IMG/VR virus record: IMGVR_UViG_3300035670_000113
Span: 1 to 64,000 of that record
Length of the DNA stretch: 64,000 nucleotides
Origin: a virus
Reading direction: 5' to 3' (one strand)
Below are positions 17,424-25,250 of the stretch, piece by piece. The notes beneath the pieces were generated by a model. It worked only from the letters and a program-made list of their open reading frames with translations, was not told the origin of the DNA and did not search any database. The first letter of the stretch is position 1, and each line of letters starts with the position of its first letter. The translations under genes were made by a program, and so were the position numbers.

Positions 17424-18187
17424 AAAAAGAACCATATCTCCCAGACAGAATCAGGCACGGTTACTACGAGACTAAATGTGATGCATGCCAACAATACTTC
17501 TGTAGGAAGATCGACTCGATGAACTATATTGAGAAGTACCTGGATTTGATGTGCTGTCCTTGCTGTGGGTATGGAAATCGAGTACATAAAGAACGGGTAG
17601 AGGATAATAGTGCAGATGGTTATCAACCTCATGTCGAGGAGATCAAACCTGTCACATACGATGAAAAAGAATACAGCATGGGATTTGAGATAGAATTCTT
17701 TATTCCAGATCCAGTGAAAGATGTTGAATACATCTCCAGAGTTAGAAACCCAAAATACGACACTCTCGGATTTGATGGAGCGACACCCTTCATTAAAGAA
17801 TTCAGAAGTTTTCCTTGCTACTCTGATGACATTAGAACATTATTTGCTAAAGTCTCTCGTGAGTTGGACGAGACTGTACATGTAATCGAGGAATGTGGAG
17901 GTAAGTTGGCCCCCTATAAAATCTCTCTTTCAGGATTACTAACATTTGGAATCCATCTCTCGTTTGGAGGAGACCTTCTGGCTGGAACGTATGGTGATTA
18001 TATCCCTGAAGACACTATTTTGGGAGGTATTCTGGCACAGTTGAAAAAGAAAACTCCCTTCAGGATTGAAAGATATTTTGTTGATAAATTTCGATACCAT
18101 AGGGACAGGGTAGAGTTTAGAGGTTTTTCATCCTCTGAAAACTCAATTAAAATTATCACAGATTTCCTCAAGAATCCCTATTTATAG
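17408..18187 (+). CDS. amidoligase-like protein with N-terminal zinc ribbon
   Basis: The product is 259 aa. Residues 20-55 carry six Cys (24, 27, 49, 50, 52, 53) in a ribbon-like arrangement. Residues 90-240 show the amidoligase (glutamine-synthetase-like COOH-NH2 ligase) pattern: GFEIEF (92-97), Asp123, Glu131 and Arg133, GIHLSFGG (His183) and RVEFRGFSS (Arg234, Glu236, Arg238). This family joins carboxylates to amines with ATP. The SD is AAGGAGAAAT and it overlaps the preceding gene. The zinc ribbon may bind an RNA or peptide carrier; that is inferred. It is the first of three such enzymes in the operon. Confidence 0.6.
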   Translation: MPYYLEKEPYLPDRIRHGYYETKCDACQQYFCRKIDSMNYIEKYLDLMCCPCCGYGNRVHKERVEDNSADGYQPHVEEIKPVTYDEKEYSMGFEIEFFIPDPVKDVEYISRVRNPKYDTLGFDGATPFIKEFRSFPCYSDDIRTLFAKVSRELDETVHVIEECGGKLAPYKISLSGLLTFGIHLSFGGDLLAGTYGDYIPEDTILGGILAQLKKKTPFRIERYFVDKFRYHRDRVEFRGFSSSENSIKIITDFLKNPYL

Positions 18188-18201
18188 AAAGGAGAAATGC
18201 A

Positions 18202-18303
18202 ATGGACCAACTAACTGTAGTGGCACTTCTTGTTGTATTTTTTATTGCTGGAATGGCATGTGGAATGTCCCTTGCTCTGCTGGTAATGCATATGTACAGG
18301 TAG
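18202..18303 (+). CDS. 33-aa membrane micropeptide
   Basis: The ATG follows AAAGGAGAAATGCA. MDQLTVVALLVVFFIAGMAC is one long hydrophobic helix, then GMSLALLVMHMYR. It is a single-pass peptide with no known family. Confidence 0.45.
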   Translation: MDQLTVVALLVVFFIAGMACGMSLALLVMHMYR

Positions 18304-18420
18304 TTTCTATATATCTGGCGACACCTGCCACCAAATGAGGACTCTATATCACCGAGGGTTCGGATTCGATATACTGATCTGATGGAAAGTGGTGTGACTC
18401 TAAGGGAGAGACCTTGGCCT
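18304..18420 (+). ncRNA. structured spacer RNA upstream of tRNA-Arg
   Basis: There is no ORF. TATATC (18338) pairs with GATATA at 18368, and inside it CCGA-GGGT-TCGG forms a GGGT-loop hairpin; GGC/GCC and GACACC/GGTGTG pairings are available around it. It is part of the same transcript as the tRNA, either as its 5' leader or as a separate RNA. Confidence 0.4.
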
Positions 18421-18493
18421 GCCTCTCTAGCTCAATGGATAGAGCAACAGACTTCTAATCTGCAGGTTCAGGGTTCGAGTCCCTGGAGAGGTG
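18421..18493 (+). tRNA. tRNA-Arg (TCT)
   Basis: GCCTCTC/GAGAGGT acceptor, D-arm AGCTCAATGGATAGAGC, loop CTTCTAA gives anticodon TCT, T-arm GGG-TTCGAGT-CCC. It reads AGA, the dominant Arg codon here. One A-C mismatch at the top of the anticodon stem. Confidence 0.9.
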
Positions 18494-18577
18494 CTAAGGC
18501 TTGAGGGGTTGCCATCTGGAAAACCTGCTCGCAGTAAACAAGAGTAGGAAATTGCCAACTGGTACAAGTTACATGTA

Positions 18578-18675
18578 ATCTCAGTCGCACAATTGGTTAG
18601 TGCCGAGACTGTCCATAAGGTGGGCCAGTTTGAGCGGACATTCTTACCATGCTGGTTCGAGTCCAGCCTGAGATT
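18578..18675 (+). tRNA. tRNA-Asp-like gene with about 25-nt insertion beside the anticodon
   Basis: ATCTCAG/CTGAGAT acceptor and a canonical GCTGG-TTCGAGT-CCAGC T-arm frame a tRNA with D-arm GCAC-AATTGGTTA-GTGC. The region between D- and T-arm is 47 nt instead of about 23. Loop bases CTGTC give a GTC (Asp) anticodon at 18611-18613, followed by about 25 inserted bases before the 3' stem strand. The insertion can form a TGTCC/GGACA stem. It may be an intron-like or Y-RNA-like insertion, or a broken gene. A complete tRNA-Asp (GTC) exists at 46685. Confidence 0.45.
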
Positions 18676-18790
18676 ATAGACAGGTGGTAGGTATTGGGGT
18701 CGGGAATACTGAGCCAACACTCCCCGACTCATAAATAGAGTGTAGGCTCATTGCTGTAAGGAGTCACAAGTAACAACATACACTTTACTA
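18676..18790 (+). ncRNA. structured spacer RNA with pseudoknot potential
   Basis: TGAGCC-A-ACACTC pairs with GAGTGT-A-GGCTCA to give a 12-bp stem with one A.A mismatch. GTCGGG upstream pairs with CCCGAC in its loop, which would be a pseudoknot. Next, GTCAC-A-AGTAA and TTACT-A-GTGAC form a second long hairpin. No T-run follows. Confidence 0.45.
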
Positions 18791-18862
18791 GTGACAAAAA
18801 CACATCTCATCAATCACAGTATACCACCATCCAATATACCACCTGTCAAAAAAGGAGAAACC

Positions 18863-19360
18863 GTGAGTGCTAAACCTGTTACTATCATCCACCTGATCGA
18901 AGATATAAATGCTATGCCTAAGAGGATAGACATCCTGATGGAGTCTATCAAATCTGGGGCGTTTGAGTCCCCGATGACTGATGACATTCTGAGGCTGACA
19001 TCACTGATCGAGTCTCTTGGAAATTATAAGAATACCCTGGATACAGCAAACTCTACTATCACAGTAGAGTACAATGGCATTGTTTTAACTTTGTCAGAGG
19101 TCAGGCATCTCAGAGATTCTATGTTAAAGAAGAGTTCTGTTCTCGGCATGTTAGCCTCTTCGCAGAGGGAGAGAGAACGCAAGAATTTTGAAATTGGCTC
19201 AGATGGTGTACAGAGAACGGTGTACATAAAAGAGACATCCCAACTGGACTTTAAGAGGCTGAAAGCAGTGGCTGATGAGTGTGCTAAAGTGGCTAGAGAG
19301 TTGAACGAGTTACTTCAACAGACTAACTGGACCAAAAAAGTAGCCTTAATTGAAGCATAA
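18863..19360 (+). CDS. DIP1984-family (septicolysin-like) helical protein
   Basis: The start is taken as GTG 18863 behind AAAGGAGAAACC; an earlier GTG at 18791 has no site. The 165-aa product is an all-helical, charged protein: LIEDINAMPKRIDILMESI, a SLIESLGNYKNTLDTANSTI segment, TLSEVRHLRDSMLKK and the C-terminal LLQQTNW. That last signature and the R-D helix are typical of the DIP1984 (DUF6847) family, whose function is unsettled. It is transcribed from the accessory operon just after the RNA island. Confidence 0.6.
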   Translation: MSAKPVTIIHLIEDINAMPKRIDILMESIKSGAFESPMTDDILRLTSLIESLGNYKNTLDTANSTITVEYNGIVLTLSEVRHLRDSMLKKSSVLGMLASSQRERERKNFEIGSDGVQRTVYIKETSQLDFKRLKAVADECAKVARELNELLQQTNWTKKVALIEA

Positions 19361-19370
19361 GGAGATACAA

Positions 19371-19628
19371 ATGAAAACTGATAATACTGAAATTGAGGTT
19401 GGACAGAAGATGTATGCATGTGTAGAAGCTGGAACTACACTAAATCTACTTTTAGAAGACCTATCCTGTGGACATGTTGAGCTTTATCGAAATCCAGAGG
19501 ATGCTGTAGAATCCGAATCTATCTTAGAAGTAGGGAGGAATCTATTGAATCCAGAGGTTGTAGAGATGGAGATCACAAAAATACTGATTCCCCATGTTGA
19601 GACAAGAATCTCTTTTACAGACAAGTAG
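19371..19628 (+). CDS. 85-aa hypothetical protein
   Basis: The ATG 19371 follows AAGGAGATACAA; the longer frame from 19350 overlaps the previous gene. Acidic, soluble, with EVGQKMYACVEAGTTLNLL. No function recognised. Confidence 0.45.
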   Translation: MKTDNTEIEVGQKMYACVEAGTTLNLLLEDLSCGHVELYRNPEDAVESESILEVGRNLLNPEVVEMEITKILIPHVETRISFTDK

Positions 19629-19633
19629 AAAAA

Positions 19634-19909
19634 ATGAAAACTCGTGTAACTTTTACTGCACAGGAGTACAGAGAAATTGTCAGGGTACTGGCAGGAGCCT
19701 GTGTGGTCAATCAAGAGTACATTAATGCAAATAGAAAAGAAGACTCAGATCATCCTATTGACAGGAAAAACTGTCCAGTAGCACAAAAAATGATCTTTAA
19801 TGGTCTCTTGTGGGCTCCTACTGAACTACTCTCTGATATTGAAAATGAAATTGGAAAGATGATGGGAGAGTTCAGGGCAGAAGTTTTGGATAACTCAGAT
19901 GACTTTTGA
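19634..19909 (+). CDS. 91-aa hypothetical protein
   Basis: Starts MKTRVTFTAQEYREIVRV. It has an early beta hairpin then helices, and a Cys pair (ACVV, NCPV). There is no recognised motif. Its stop lies 18 bp before the next start (ATG 19927). Confidence 0.45.
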   Translation: MKTRVTFTAQEYREIVRVLAGACVVNQEYINANRKEDSDHPIDRKNCPVAQKMIFNGLLWAPTELLSDIENEIGKMMGEFRAEVLDNSDDF

Positions 19910-19926
19910 TTGGAAAAGAGGATAAA

Positions 19927-20220
19927 ATGGATATTTCAGGCATATATGAAACAGACCTGGAAGTTGTGAGAGAAGCGGCAGTTAGATCAGTTATGCTAGA
20001 GCTTTCCAACGATACAGATCCCTGTCAGCATGATATGTTTACGTTCTGTCCCAGTGCTCTTTGTAGAGTCATATCGCTCTTCAATATTTATCCTATGGAT
20101 CTATACCAGAGAATTCTTGGTTATGTACCACTGGAAGAAATGCAATCTTTGGAGGAATACTGGAGGCACTTTATCAATCATCTTGTCAGAGATCCTAATG
20201 ATTTTCAAGTAAGAAATTAA
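19927..20220 (+). CDS. 97-aa hypothetical protein ending at an unusual in-frame stop
   Basis: ATG 19927 follows AGAGGATAAA. The product contains CQHDMFTFCPSALCRVI and is soluble. The TAA at 20218-20220 is followed, in the same frame, by 59 open codons to TAA 20400. See the separate entry for that stretch. The stop could be real with a decayed 3' exon, or it could be a nonsense change. Confidence 0.5.
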   Translation: MDISGIYETDLEVVREAAVRSVMLELSNDTDPCQHDMFTFCPSALCRVISLFNIYPMDLYQRILGYVPLEEMQSLEEYWRHFINHLVRDPNDFQVRN

Positions 20221-20400
20221 CAGTATTTCCATCCCAGAGTATTTGGAACGGTATCTATTTACAAATACACTAACTCGTATCTTACATTTGGTGAGGTAGA
20301 TGACCTGGATTACATCTCCTCAGGTACGTTCAGCAGTAAATTAAGGAGTGCAAAAAACTTATTGAGGGAGATTGCTAAGGAGAAAAGGAAAAATGATTAA
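20221..20400 (+). pseudogene. in-frame open extension after TAA, no start codon
   Basis: Fifty-nine codons immediately continue the frame of the preceding gene (QYFHPRVFGTVSIYK... then LREIAKEKRKND). There is no ATG or GTG start with a ribosome site. It overlaps the next ATG by 8 bases, as real operon genes do, so it was probably coding. Either the TAA is read through or it interrupts a longer gene. Confidence 0.35.
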
Positions 20401-20533
20401 TATCTTTTTCATGGTATATAGTATTTTAGCACGAGTTGCTGATAAAAAATACATTCTTATGTCTCTCAGATTCGCAAGTATTGAGCTACTTGCAGATCTC
20501 ATGCTAATTTTTGTACTTGTTAATATTAACTAA
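20393..20533 (+). CDS. 46-aa membrane micropeptide
   Basis: The ATG follows AAGGAGAAAAGGAAAA. MINIFFMVYSILARVADK, then a second hydrophobic stretch LADLMLIFVLVNI. Two short membrane helices, no family. Confidence 0.45.
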   Translation: MINIFFMVYSILARVADKKYILMSLRFASIELLADLMLIFVLVNIN

Positions 20534-20545
20534 AAAGGATATATC

Positions 20546-20734
20546 ATGCCTCTAAATACAGATACATTTAATGCTTTCTTGGATAAGTTTATGGAAACTC
20601 CTGGAGCTAAATTCCAGACTCTTTTTCAAGAGTTCTTTGGAAAAGTAGATGGGATCTCCACTGAAGAAGAATCCTTCAGTGATCTTGTGGAGATGATCAA
20701 GTGGTTCATAGAAAATTTGGAGGAAAAAATGTAA
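20546..20734 (+). CDS. 62-aa acidic hypothetical protein
   Basis: The ATG follows AAAAGGATATATC. Helical and acidic, with a Phe-rich FNAFLDKFMETPGAKFQTLF. No recognised function. Confidence 0.4.
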   Translation: MPLNTDTFNAFLDKFMETPGAKFQTLFQEFFGKVDGISTEEESFSDLVEMIKWFIENLEEKM

Positions 20735-20791
20735 AATTAAACCATAAAATAAAAACAAACCGATCAAACCAGACTCACTAAAAGGAGAAAA

Positions 20792-20968
20792 ATGAACAGA
20801 GAATATGAGGTTGCTTTCGTTTTACGTGGCAATATTGACATTGTCACAGAAAAGATCCAGGAGTTTCTTAAGAAACTCCATGCAGACGGGGTGATTGAAG
20901 AGGAAGTGGGATGTGTCTGCTTCCTTGACACTGAACTTGATGCTGAAATGGAGGCTGAAGATGCTTAA
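20792..20968 (+). CDS. 58-aa acidic hypothetical protein
   Basis: The ATG is behind AAAGGAGAAAA. MNREYEVAFVLRGNIDIV, then a helical middle and an acidic tail EMEAEDA. Overlaps the next gene by 8 bases. Confidence 0.45.
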   Translation: MNREYEVAFVLRGNIDIVTEKIQEFLKKLHADGVIEEEVGCVCFLDTELDAEMEAEDA

Positions 20969-21215
20969 TATCCCCAATAATGGAAAGGATCTCGCAAGCT
21001 TCTTTAAGAAGAGGGGTGCAAGTACCTCTCCAGGGCCTGGAGGTACTACAAAGATCAGTGTAGGAAACTCCCACATGGTTGTTTCCAGCACATCAAAACA
21101 GCTGGATAAGGGAACTCTCCACCGAGTGATCAAATGGGCAAAAGCAGTCGGTCTACTGGTGGTCCTCATCATGTTGAAAGATCCATTGATGAACCTCTTG
21201 ACATCCCTAATGTAG
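20961..21215 (+). CDS. 84-aa protein with C-terminal membrane helix
   Basis: ATG 20961 sits behind GAGGCTGA; the longer frame lies inside the previous gene. A basic, Gly/Ser-rich N-terminal half is followed by a C-terminal hydrophobic segment AVGLLVVLIMLKDPLMNLL. Could be a membrane-tethered accessory protein. Confidence 0.45.
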   Translation: MLNIPNNGKDLASFFKKRGASTSPGPGGTTKISVGNSHMVVSSTSKQLDKGTLHRVIKWAKAVGLLVVLIMLKDPLMNLLTSLM

Positions 21216-21220
21216 TGACA

Positions 21221-21254
21221 GAGGGAGGGGAGTTATTTTTAACTCACCTCCCTC
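21221..21254 (+). repeat. long G-rich hairpin between membrane-protein genes
   Basis: GAGGGAGGGGAGTT pairs with AACTCACCTCCCTC with one mismatch, loop ATTTTT. Together with 10079, 12680 and 12844 it forms a set of GGGAGGG hairpins in this phage. Confidence 0.65.
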
Positions 21255-21266
21255 AAAGGAGAAAAA

Positions 21267-21440
21267 ATGATCAAGCACTATCAAGGAAAAGATGTGACTT
21301 TTACATCTGAGGGTACAATTGAATCTGGAAAAAGAATCGAGTATGATTTTTCTGGAAAACTTACTCTGGAGGAGATCATTATCAGAGTGGTTATCTGGGT
21401 CACTCCCATCGTCATTATGGTGATGCTATGGAAAATCTAG
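21267..21440 (+). CDS. 57-aa membrane-anchored protein
   Basis: The ATG follows CAAAGGAGAAAAA. A 35-residue polar N-terminal part is followed by IIIRVVIWVTPIVIMVMLW, one membrane helix at the C-terminus. No family. Overlaps the next start. Confidence 0.45.
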   Translation: MIKHYQGKDVTFTSEGTIESGKRIEYDFSGKLTLEEIIIRVVIWVTPIVIMVMLWKI

Positions 21441-21733
21441 ATCTAGTTTCATGGTATTTAGATATATTCCATAAAGCATATGGATATGGGACTACTCAGA
21501 ATATCTTTCTTTGGTTTTCAGCAGTACATGCTATCAATCTTGTACTGCTGATTCTCCAAACCTTGCTAAACAGGCTTAATAAAAGCCTGTTTCCTCTGAG
21601 TGCTACTATGAAGAATCTCCAATTTTGGGGATTCTTCATGGCAACTGTATGGTTTATTCTAATTGTTGTCTCAGCATATTTTTGGATATGGTGGGATTCC
21701 GTGCTATGCAATTCAGGAGTATACTGCAAATGA
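21428..21733 (+). CDS. 101-aa membrane protein
   Basis: Starts inside the previous gene. Hydrophobic segments AVHAINLVLLILQTLL and FFMATVWFILIVVSAYFW give two to three membrane spans. Ends with VLCNSGVYCK. Unknown function; part of the membrane-peptide group at 20.4-21.9 kb. Confidence 0.45.
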   Translation: MENLDLVSWYLDIFHKAYGYGTTQNIFLWFSAVHAINLVLLILQTLLNRLNKSLFPLSATMKNLQFWGFFMATVWFILIVVSAYFWIWWDSVLCNSGVYCK

Positions 21734-21849
21734 TCACTATTCTTGTTATAGTCATAGGAGTTCCTCTCATTGTATTGGTATTAAATGATATTCTCGATGG
21801 ACGATTTAAAGGAATATCATTTAAAGAGAAGAAAGATGAGGACAAATGA
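21730..21849 (+). CDS. 39-aa membrane micropeptide
   Basis: ATG 21730 overlaps the preceding TGA. MITILVIVIGVPLIVLVLND is a membrane helix, followed by a charged tail FKEKKDEDK. Coupled to the next gene through a four-base overlap. Confidence 0.4.
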   Translation: MITILVIVIGVPLIVLVLNDILDGRFKGISFKEKKDEDK

Positions 21850-22568
21850 AAATTTTGGACAGAGATACGTATATGGGTGATCACCCTATTTTTGTGTGTC
21901 TAAGCTCTGGGATTATTTTTCCAGCATATCTCTGTAGATACATGGTGATACAAAATAGTACTGGAGAGAGGCTGGGAAGAGTCTTTAGGGGTAAGGAGTT
22001 TTCAAGATTAAAAGTATATGGAGATCTCTTCTATTCGATGAGAAACTCAAATAGAATACATATATCATTAGAAAATAGAGATACTCCTAGTGATATTCCA
22101 CATTATCTATGGAATACATGGAGTAAAAATGTAGCTGATACTGAAAAAAAGCTTAATTTGATGCAGAAACTCCGCTTTTTTCGAGATAATAAAGATACCG
22201 TAAGGATTCTTAAAGAGACCACAAATTTAGAGTCTTTAATAAAAAAAGTGGCAATGTTTGCTCAGTACAAGGGATCTATAAACGAAACAGAAAAAACTCC
22301 TCCAGGTCACAGGAGATCAAGTCAGGATATATATAGGCACATAAGGAGTATTAGAGATGATATACCCCTGAGGGAAGTTATGAGAGTCCTGGCTAATAGT
22401 ACATTAATGCGGAACTACTGCAGTGATGTTGAGAGACTAGTATTCCATCATAACCACTATATGTTACTTAGGGAGCATATTGACTGTTTTGATGAGTTTG
22501 GGGGATTCATCAAAATGTGGGGGTACAAAAAGTTCAGAAAAAATATATTTATGGAGGAAGAAAAATGA
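21846..22568 (+). CDS. 240-aa protein of a three-copy paralogue family (copy 1)
   Basis: It shares with the third copy the RRSSQDIYRH and V-E-R-L-V-F segments, but lacks the short N-terminal M-R-x-I-x-D-L opening of the other two. It is rich in Arg/Lys/His; no catalytic signature is recognised. It precedes the two longer copies in the same coupled string, overlapping the next by 4 bases. A nucleic-acid-binding role is conceivable, not shown. Confidence 0.5.
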   Translation: MKILDRDTYMGDHPIFVCLSSGIIFPAYLCRYMVIQNSTGERLGRVFRGKEFSRLKVYGDLFYSMRNSNRIHISLENRDTPSDIPHYLWNTWSKNVADTEKKLNLMQKLRFFRDNKDTVRILKETTNLESLIKKVAMFAQYKGSINETEKTPPGHRRSSQDIYRHIRSIRDDIPLREVMRVLANSTLMRNYCSDVERLVFHHNHYMLLREHIDCFDEFGGFIKMWGYKKFRKNIFMEEEK

Positions 22569-23407
22569 GACAAATAAAAGATCTCGTAAATGTTTCAGAT
22601 GGAGAAGCGGTCATAGCACTTATAAGAGATTCTCTTCTCCTTGCAATAGTATCAAAGGAGCCTGGAGGATTCTATTTATGCCAGGATTACAGGAGTGGCA
22701 TGCCCAGTAGACATAAAAAGGGTATGATGTATTCTTGGTGTGTGGGAGATGGGAGTGAGTATGCACTAAATCGAAATGAGGTTAAGGTGTTTTATGCTGG
22801 ATCTCCAGAGAGTATTAGTAATGAATCTTTAGATTTTGACAGTTTAAACGCTTTGAAGAGTTCCTTTCTCATGTGGAAAAAGAATATGAACAAAATAGAG
22901 GTACATGCAAGGAAATCTCCAATGTTCTTCTTGGCGGATGTACAAGAGAAATTTGAACGAGTAATGAGATCAGATATATCACTGAAAGCAAAAATTGTTG
23001 CTACTATAAACTTCATGCGCTACGGAGTATGTACTGAGAGTTTATCAGGATACTATACAGGCGTAAGGAAGTATGAATTTGATATATCCTTCCTGTATAG
23101 GATCATGGTCACAGTGGATCATGGATTATCTATCATGGATATTATCAAGAATCTTTACAGATTAGATATATCTATGAATGATGGAGACTATGTGGCCCCT
23201 CTGCTAAAGAGGGTATATGAATTCCTTAGAGATGGCACAAGTTTTAGAGAACAACATTTTTGGAAAATGTTGTGTGAGGATACTCTAAGTATTCCTAGTG
23301 GACCTGCTCTATTTGATCTAATCAGAAGTTTAATAAAAAGTCCGGTCGTTGACTATCTAGAACAGTCACGAGAAAGACTTATGACATTAAAAAAAGGAGC
23401 GAAGTGA
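22565..23407 (+). CDS. 280-aa paralogue family (copy 2)
   Basis: The start is ATG 22565 (MRQIKDLVNVSDGEAV) behind GAGGAAGA. The first 100 residues align with copy 3 (L-A-I-V, Y-x-L-C-Q-D/N) and then continue with a helical middle and C-terminal SREQHFWKML-like helices. The stop at 23407 shares a base with the next ATG. No family recognised. Confidence 0.5.
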   Translation: MRQIKDLVNVSDGEAVIALIRDSLLLAIVSKEPGGFYLCQDYRSGMPSRHKKGMMYSWCVGDGSEYALNRNEVKVFYAGSPESISNESLDFDSLNALKSSFLMWKKNMNKIEVHARKSPMFFLADVQEKFERVMRSDISLKAKIVATINFMRYGVCTESLSGYYTGVRKYEFDISFLYRIMVTVDHGLSIMDIIKNLYRLDISMNDGDYVAPLLKRVYEFLRDGTSFREQHFWKMLCEDTLSIPSGPALFDLIRSLIKSPVVDYLEQSRERLMTLKKGAK

Positions 23408-24375
23408 TGAGAAAAATCCAAGATCTAATTTCCACAAGAAGTGGAGATATTGTTGTGTGTAGTATCTTCAGTAATCTTGGGCTTGCAATCGTTGAAAGAT
23501 CTCCGGAAAACACTAATGCTCATTACCATCTATGCCAAAATATGGTTAGTGGTAATAGACCAGAAAATTTACATGGCATGAATTTTGGGTGGTCAGTTGC
23601 ATATGGAAATGCTTCTAACCTCAGATCCAATTCTACTGTAGTATATTATGTAGTTGATAAAAAGGACTCTTTGGAGAAGATTCTAAGATCTATGGACTTG
23701 TTAAAAGAAGAGCGTGATAAAGAATATCCAGATGTTTTGAGACTATTCAAAAAATGGAAAATTGAGGTTGCCAGAATGGGAGAACATTGGAAAAGAAAAG
23801 GTCATCTCTATTTGCCAGATAAACAACAAAGACTCTTAAAAAGGGTCTGCGAAACGGATTTAACACTTAAATCAAAAGTGTATATGTGTTTATACCTAAC
23901 AAGAGAATTTGGGTCATGGGATATTCCAGAAAAGATCTTCTCATCTAATGATAAAGTACACACTACACCTGCCAGAAGGAGATCTTCTGGAGATATTTAC
24001 AGGCATCTCCTTTCTGTTATGGAAGTGAAACTGGAGGATGTAATTGAGGCAATGTATGGTATTTTAGGGAAAAAAGTATTTGCATCAATCCATCCTTCCT
24101 TTAGAATAACCTGTTCGTTCTGCTCAACTGTTAAAAGGATGGTATTTTATGGTCACATGTCACCAAGTATTCCTACTAAGGGAGTTGATGAGTACAGAGG
24201 AAGCTTACTTTACTGGAAAATAGTAAACTGGACCAATGAGGATGAGATTTACTCATACCTGTTAAAGAATGGAGCTCCAGGAGCATGTAATGATGGTAAC
24301 CCACTAAAATCAATGAGAAATATGATTGAATTATCATACAACTATATCAGAGAAATGGAGAAAACAGCAAAATGA
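23407..24375 (+). CDS. 322-aa paralogue family (copy 3)
   Basis: Start ATG 23407; a GTG three bases earlier is alternative. N-terminus MRKIQDLISTRSGDIVV resembles copy 2. It also carries RRSSGDIYRHLLSV and CSTVKRMVFYGH that recall copy 1. The last gene before the ATP-grasp enzymes, overlapping the first one by four bases, so it may belong to the same biochemical module. Confidence 0.5.
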   Translation: MRKIQDLISTRSGDIVVCSIFSNLGLAIVERSPENTNAHYHLCQNMVSGNRPENLHGMNFGWSVAYGNASNLRSNSTVVYYVVDKKDSLEKILRSMDLLKEERDKEYPDVLRLFKKWKIEVARMGEHWKRKGHLYLPDKQQRLLKRVCETDLTLKSKVYMCLYLTREFGSWDIPEKIFSSNDKVHTTPARRRSSGDIYRHLLSVMEVKLEDVIEAMYGILGKKVFASIHPSFRITCSFCSTVKRMVFYGHMSPSIPTKGVDEYRGSLLYWKIVNWTNEDEIYSYLLKNGAPGACNDGNPLKSMRNMIELSYNYIREMEKTAK

Positions 24376-25250
24376 AGAAATTTCTAATACTTATCACTCC
24401 CCTGGGAAAGAAATATGCTGGGATGATCAGCAGATCCATTATTTTCCAGGCGAAGAGGGACGGAGAGGATGTCAAAGTTGACATCTCTACTCCAGGATGT
24501 AATATGGATGGATACTCGTGCATCCATCCCCGTACAGCCTCTCCAAAGGCTGCATGGCTGTCCAATGCTGAGAAACTCCAGACTTTTGGGGTACAAGTAA
24601 TTAACTCTCCTGCCACTGTAAGACTCACATCTGATAAGATGAGATGTTCTGATGTTCTCATCAGAGCGGGTGTATCTCATCCGGATAGTATCTCCTACAC
24701 AAAAGGAGATGTTGCATCTTTCGAGTCGGTACTGGAGTTGCTTAGGGGTGGTTTGGCAATTGCCAAACCTACAACTTCACTCTCTCAGGGACAGCATGTG
24801 ACAAAGTTTGATCTTCCCAATTCCTTTGATGAGTTTGAGAGGCTTGTAAATGGAGTTCCTGGAAAGCAAATTGTAGTACAAAGGTTTGTTCAGTACACAG
24901 GAATTCACAGAGTAATTGTAATTGGAGGAGTTCCAAAGAACTTTACTTTTGTTGACAGAGTTTCTTTCCATCCAGAACAGTGGAAGGTCTCGGTGTGTCT
25001 ATCCAAAACAAAGAGACTAGTTACTAATCCTCCAAAAGATCTTCTCGATGTTGCTGTAAAAGCACAGATGGCTGTCGGAGGTGACATCAATTTTATTGAT
25101 GTCTTTGAGACACCAGATGGTTATACCATGAGTGAGATTAATACAGCATGTTCTCTGATCAAGCACGAGAAAATGGCAAGAGAAGCCGGAGTAAGGGGGT
25201 GGAATATCCATGCCAGTATTGCAAAACTGTTGTTAAGAAAAACAGCTTAA
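24372..25250 (+). CDS. ATP-grasp ligase A (RimK-like)
   Basis: The product is 292 aa with an N-terminal pre-ATP-grasp domain (LILITPLGKKYAG) and ATP-grasp core: KMRCSDVLIRAGVSHP, AIAKPTTSLSQGQHV (nucleotide-binding lysine and Gly-rich loop), VVQRFVQYTGIHRVIVIGG and the metal-binding end FIDVFETPDGYTMSEINTA (Asp, Glu, Asn). ATP-grasp enzymes activate a carboxylate as acyl phosphate and join it to an amine or thiol. Substrate is unknown. It starts inside the stop of the paralogue gene and is 9 bp before ATP-grasp B. Confidence 0.8.
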   Translation: MKKFLILITPLGKKYAGMISRSIIFQAKRDGEDVKVDISTPGCNMDGYSCIHPRTASPKAAWLSNAEKLQTFGVQVINSPATVRLTSDKMRCSDVLIRAGVSHPDSISYTKGDVASFESVLELLRGGLAIAKPTTSLSQGQHVTKFDLPNSFDEFERLVNGVPGKQIVVQRFVQYTGIHRVIVIGGVPKNFTFVDRVSFHPEQWKVSVCLSKTKRLVTNPPKDLLDVAVKAQMAVGGDINFIDVFETPDGYTMSEINTACSLIKHEKMAREAGVRGWNIHASIAKLLLRKTA

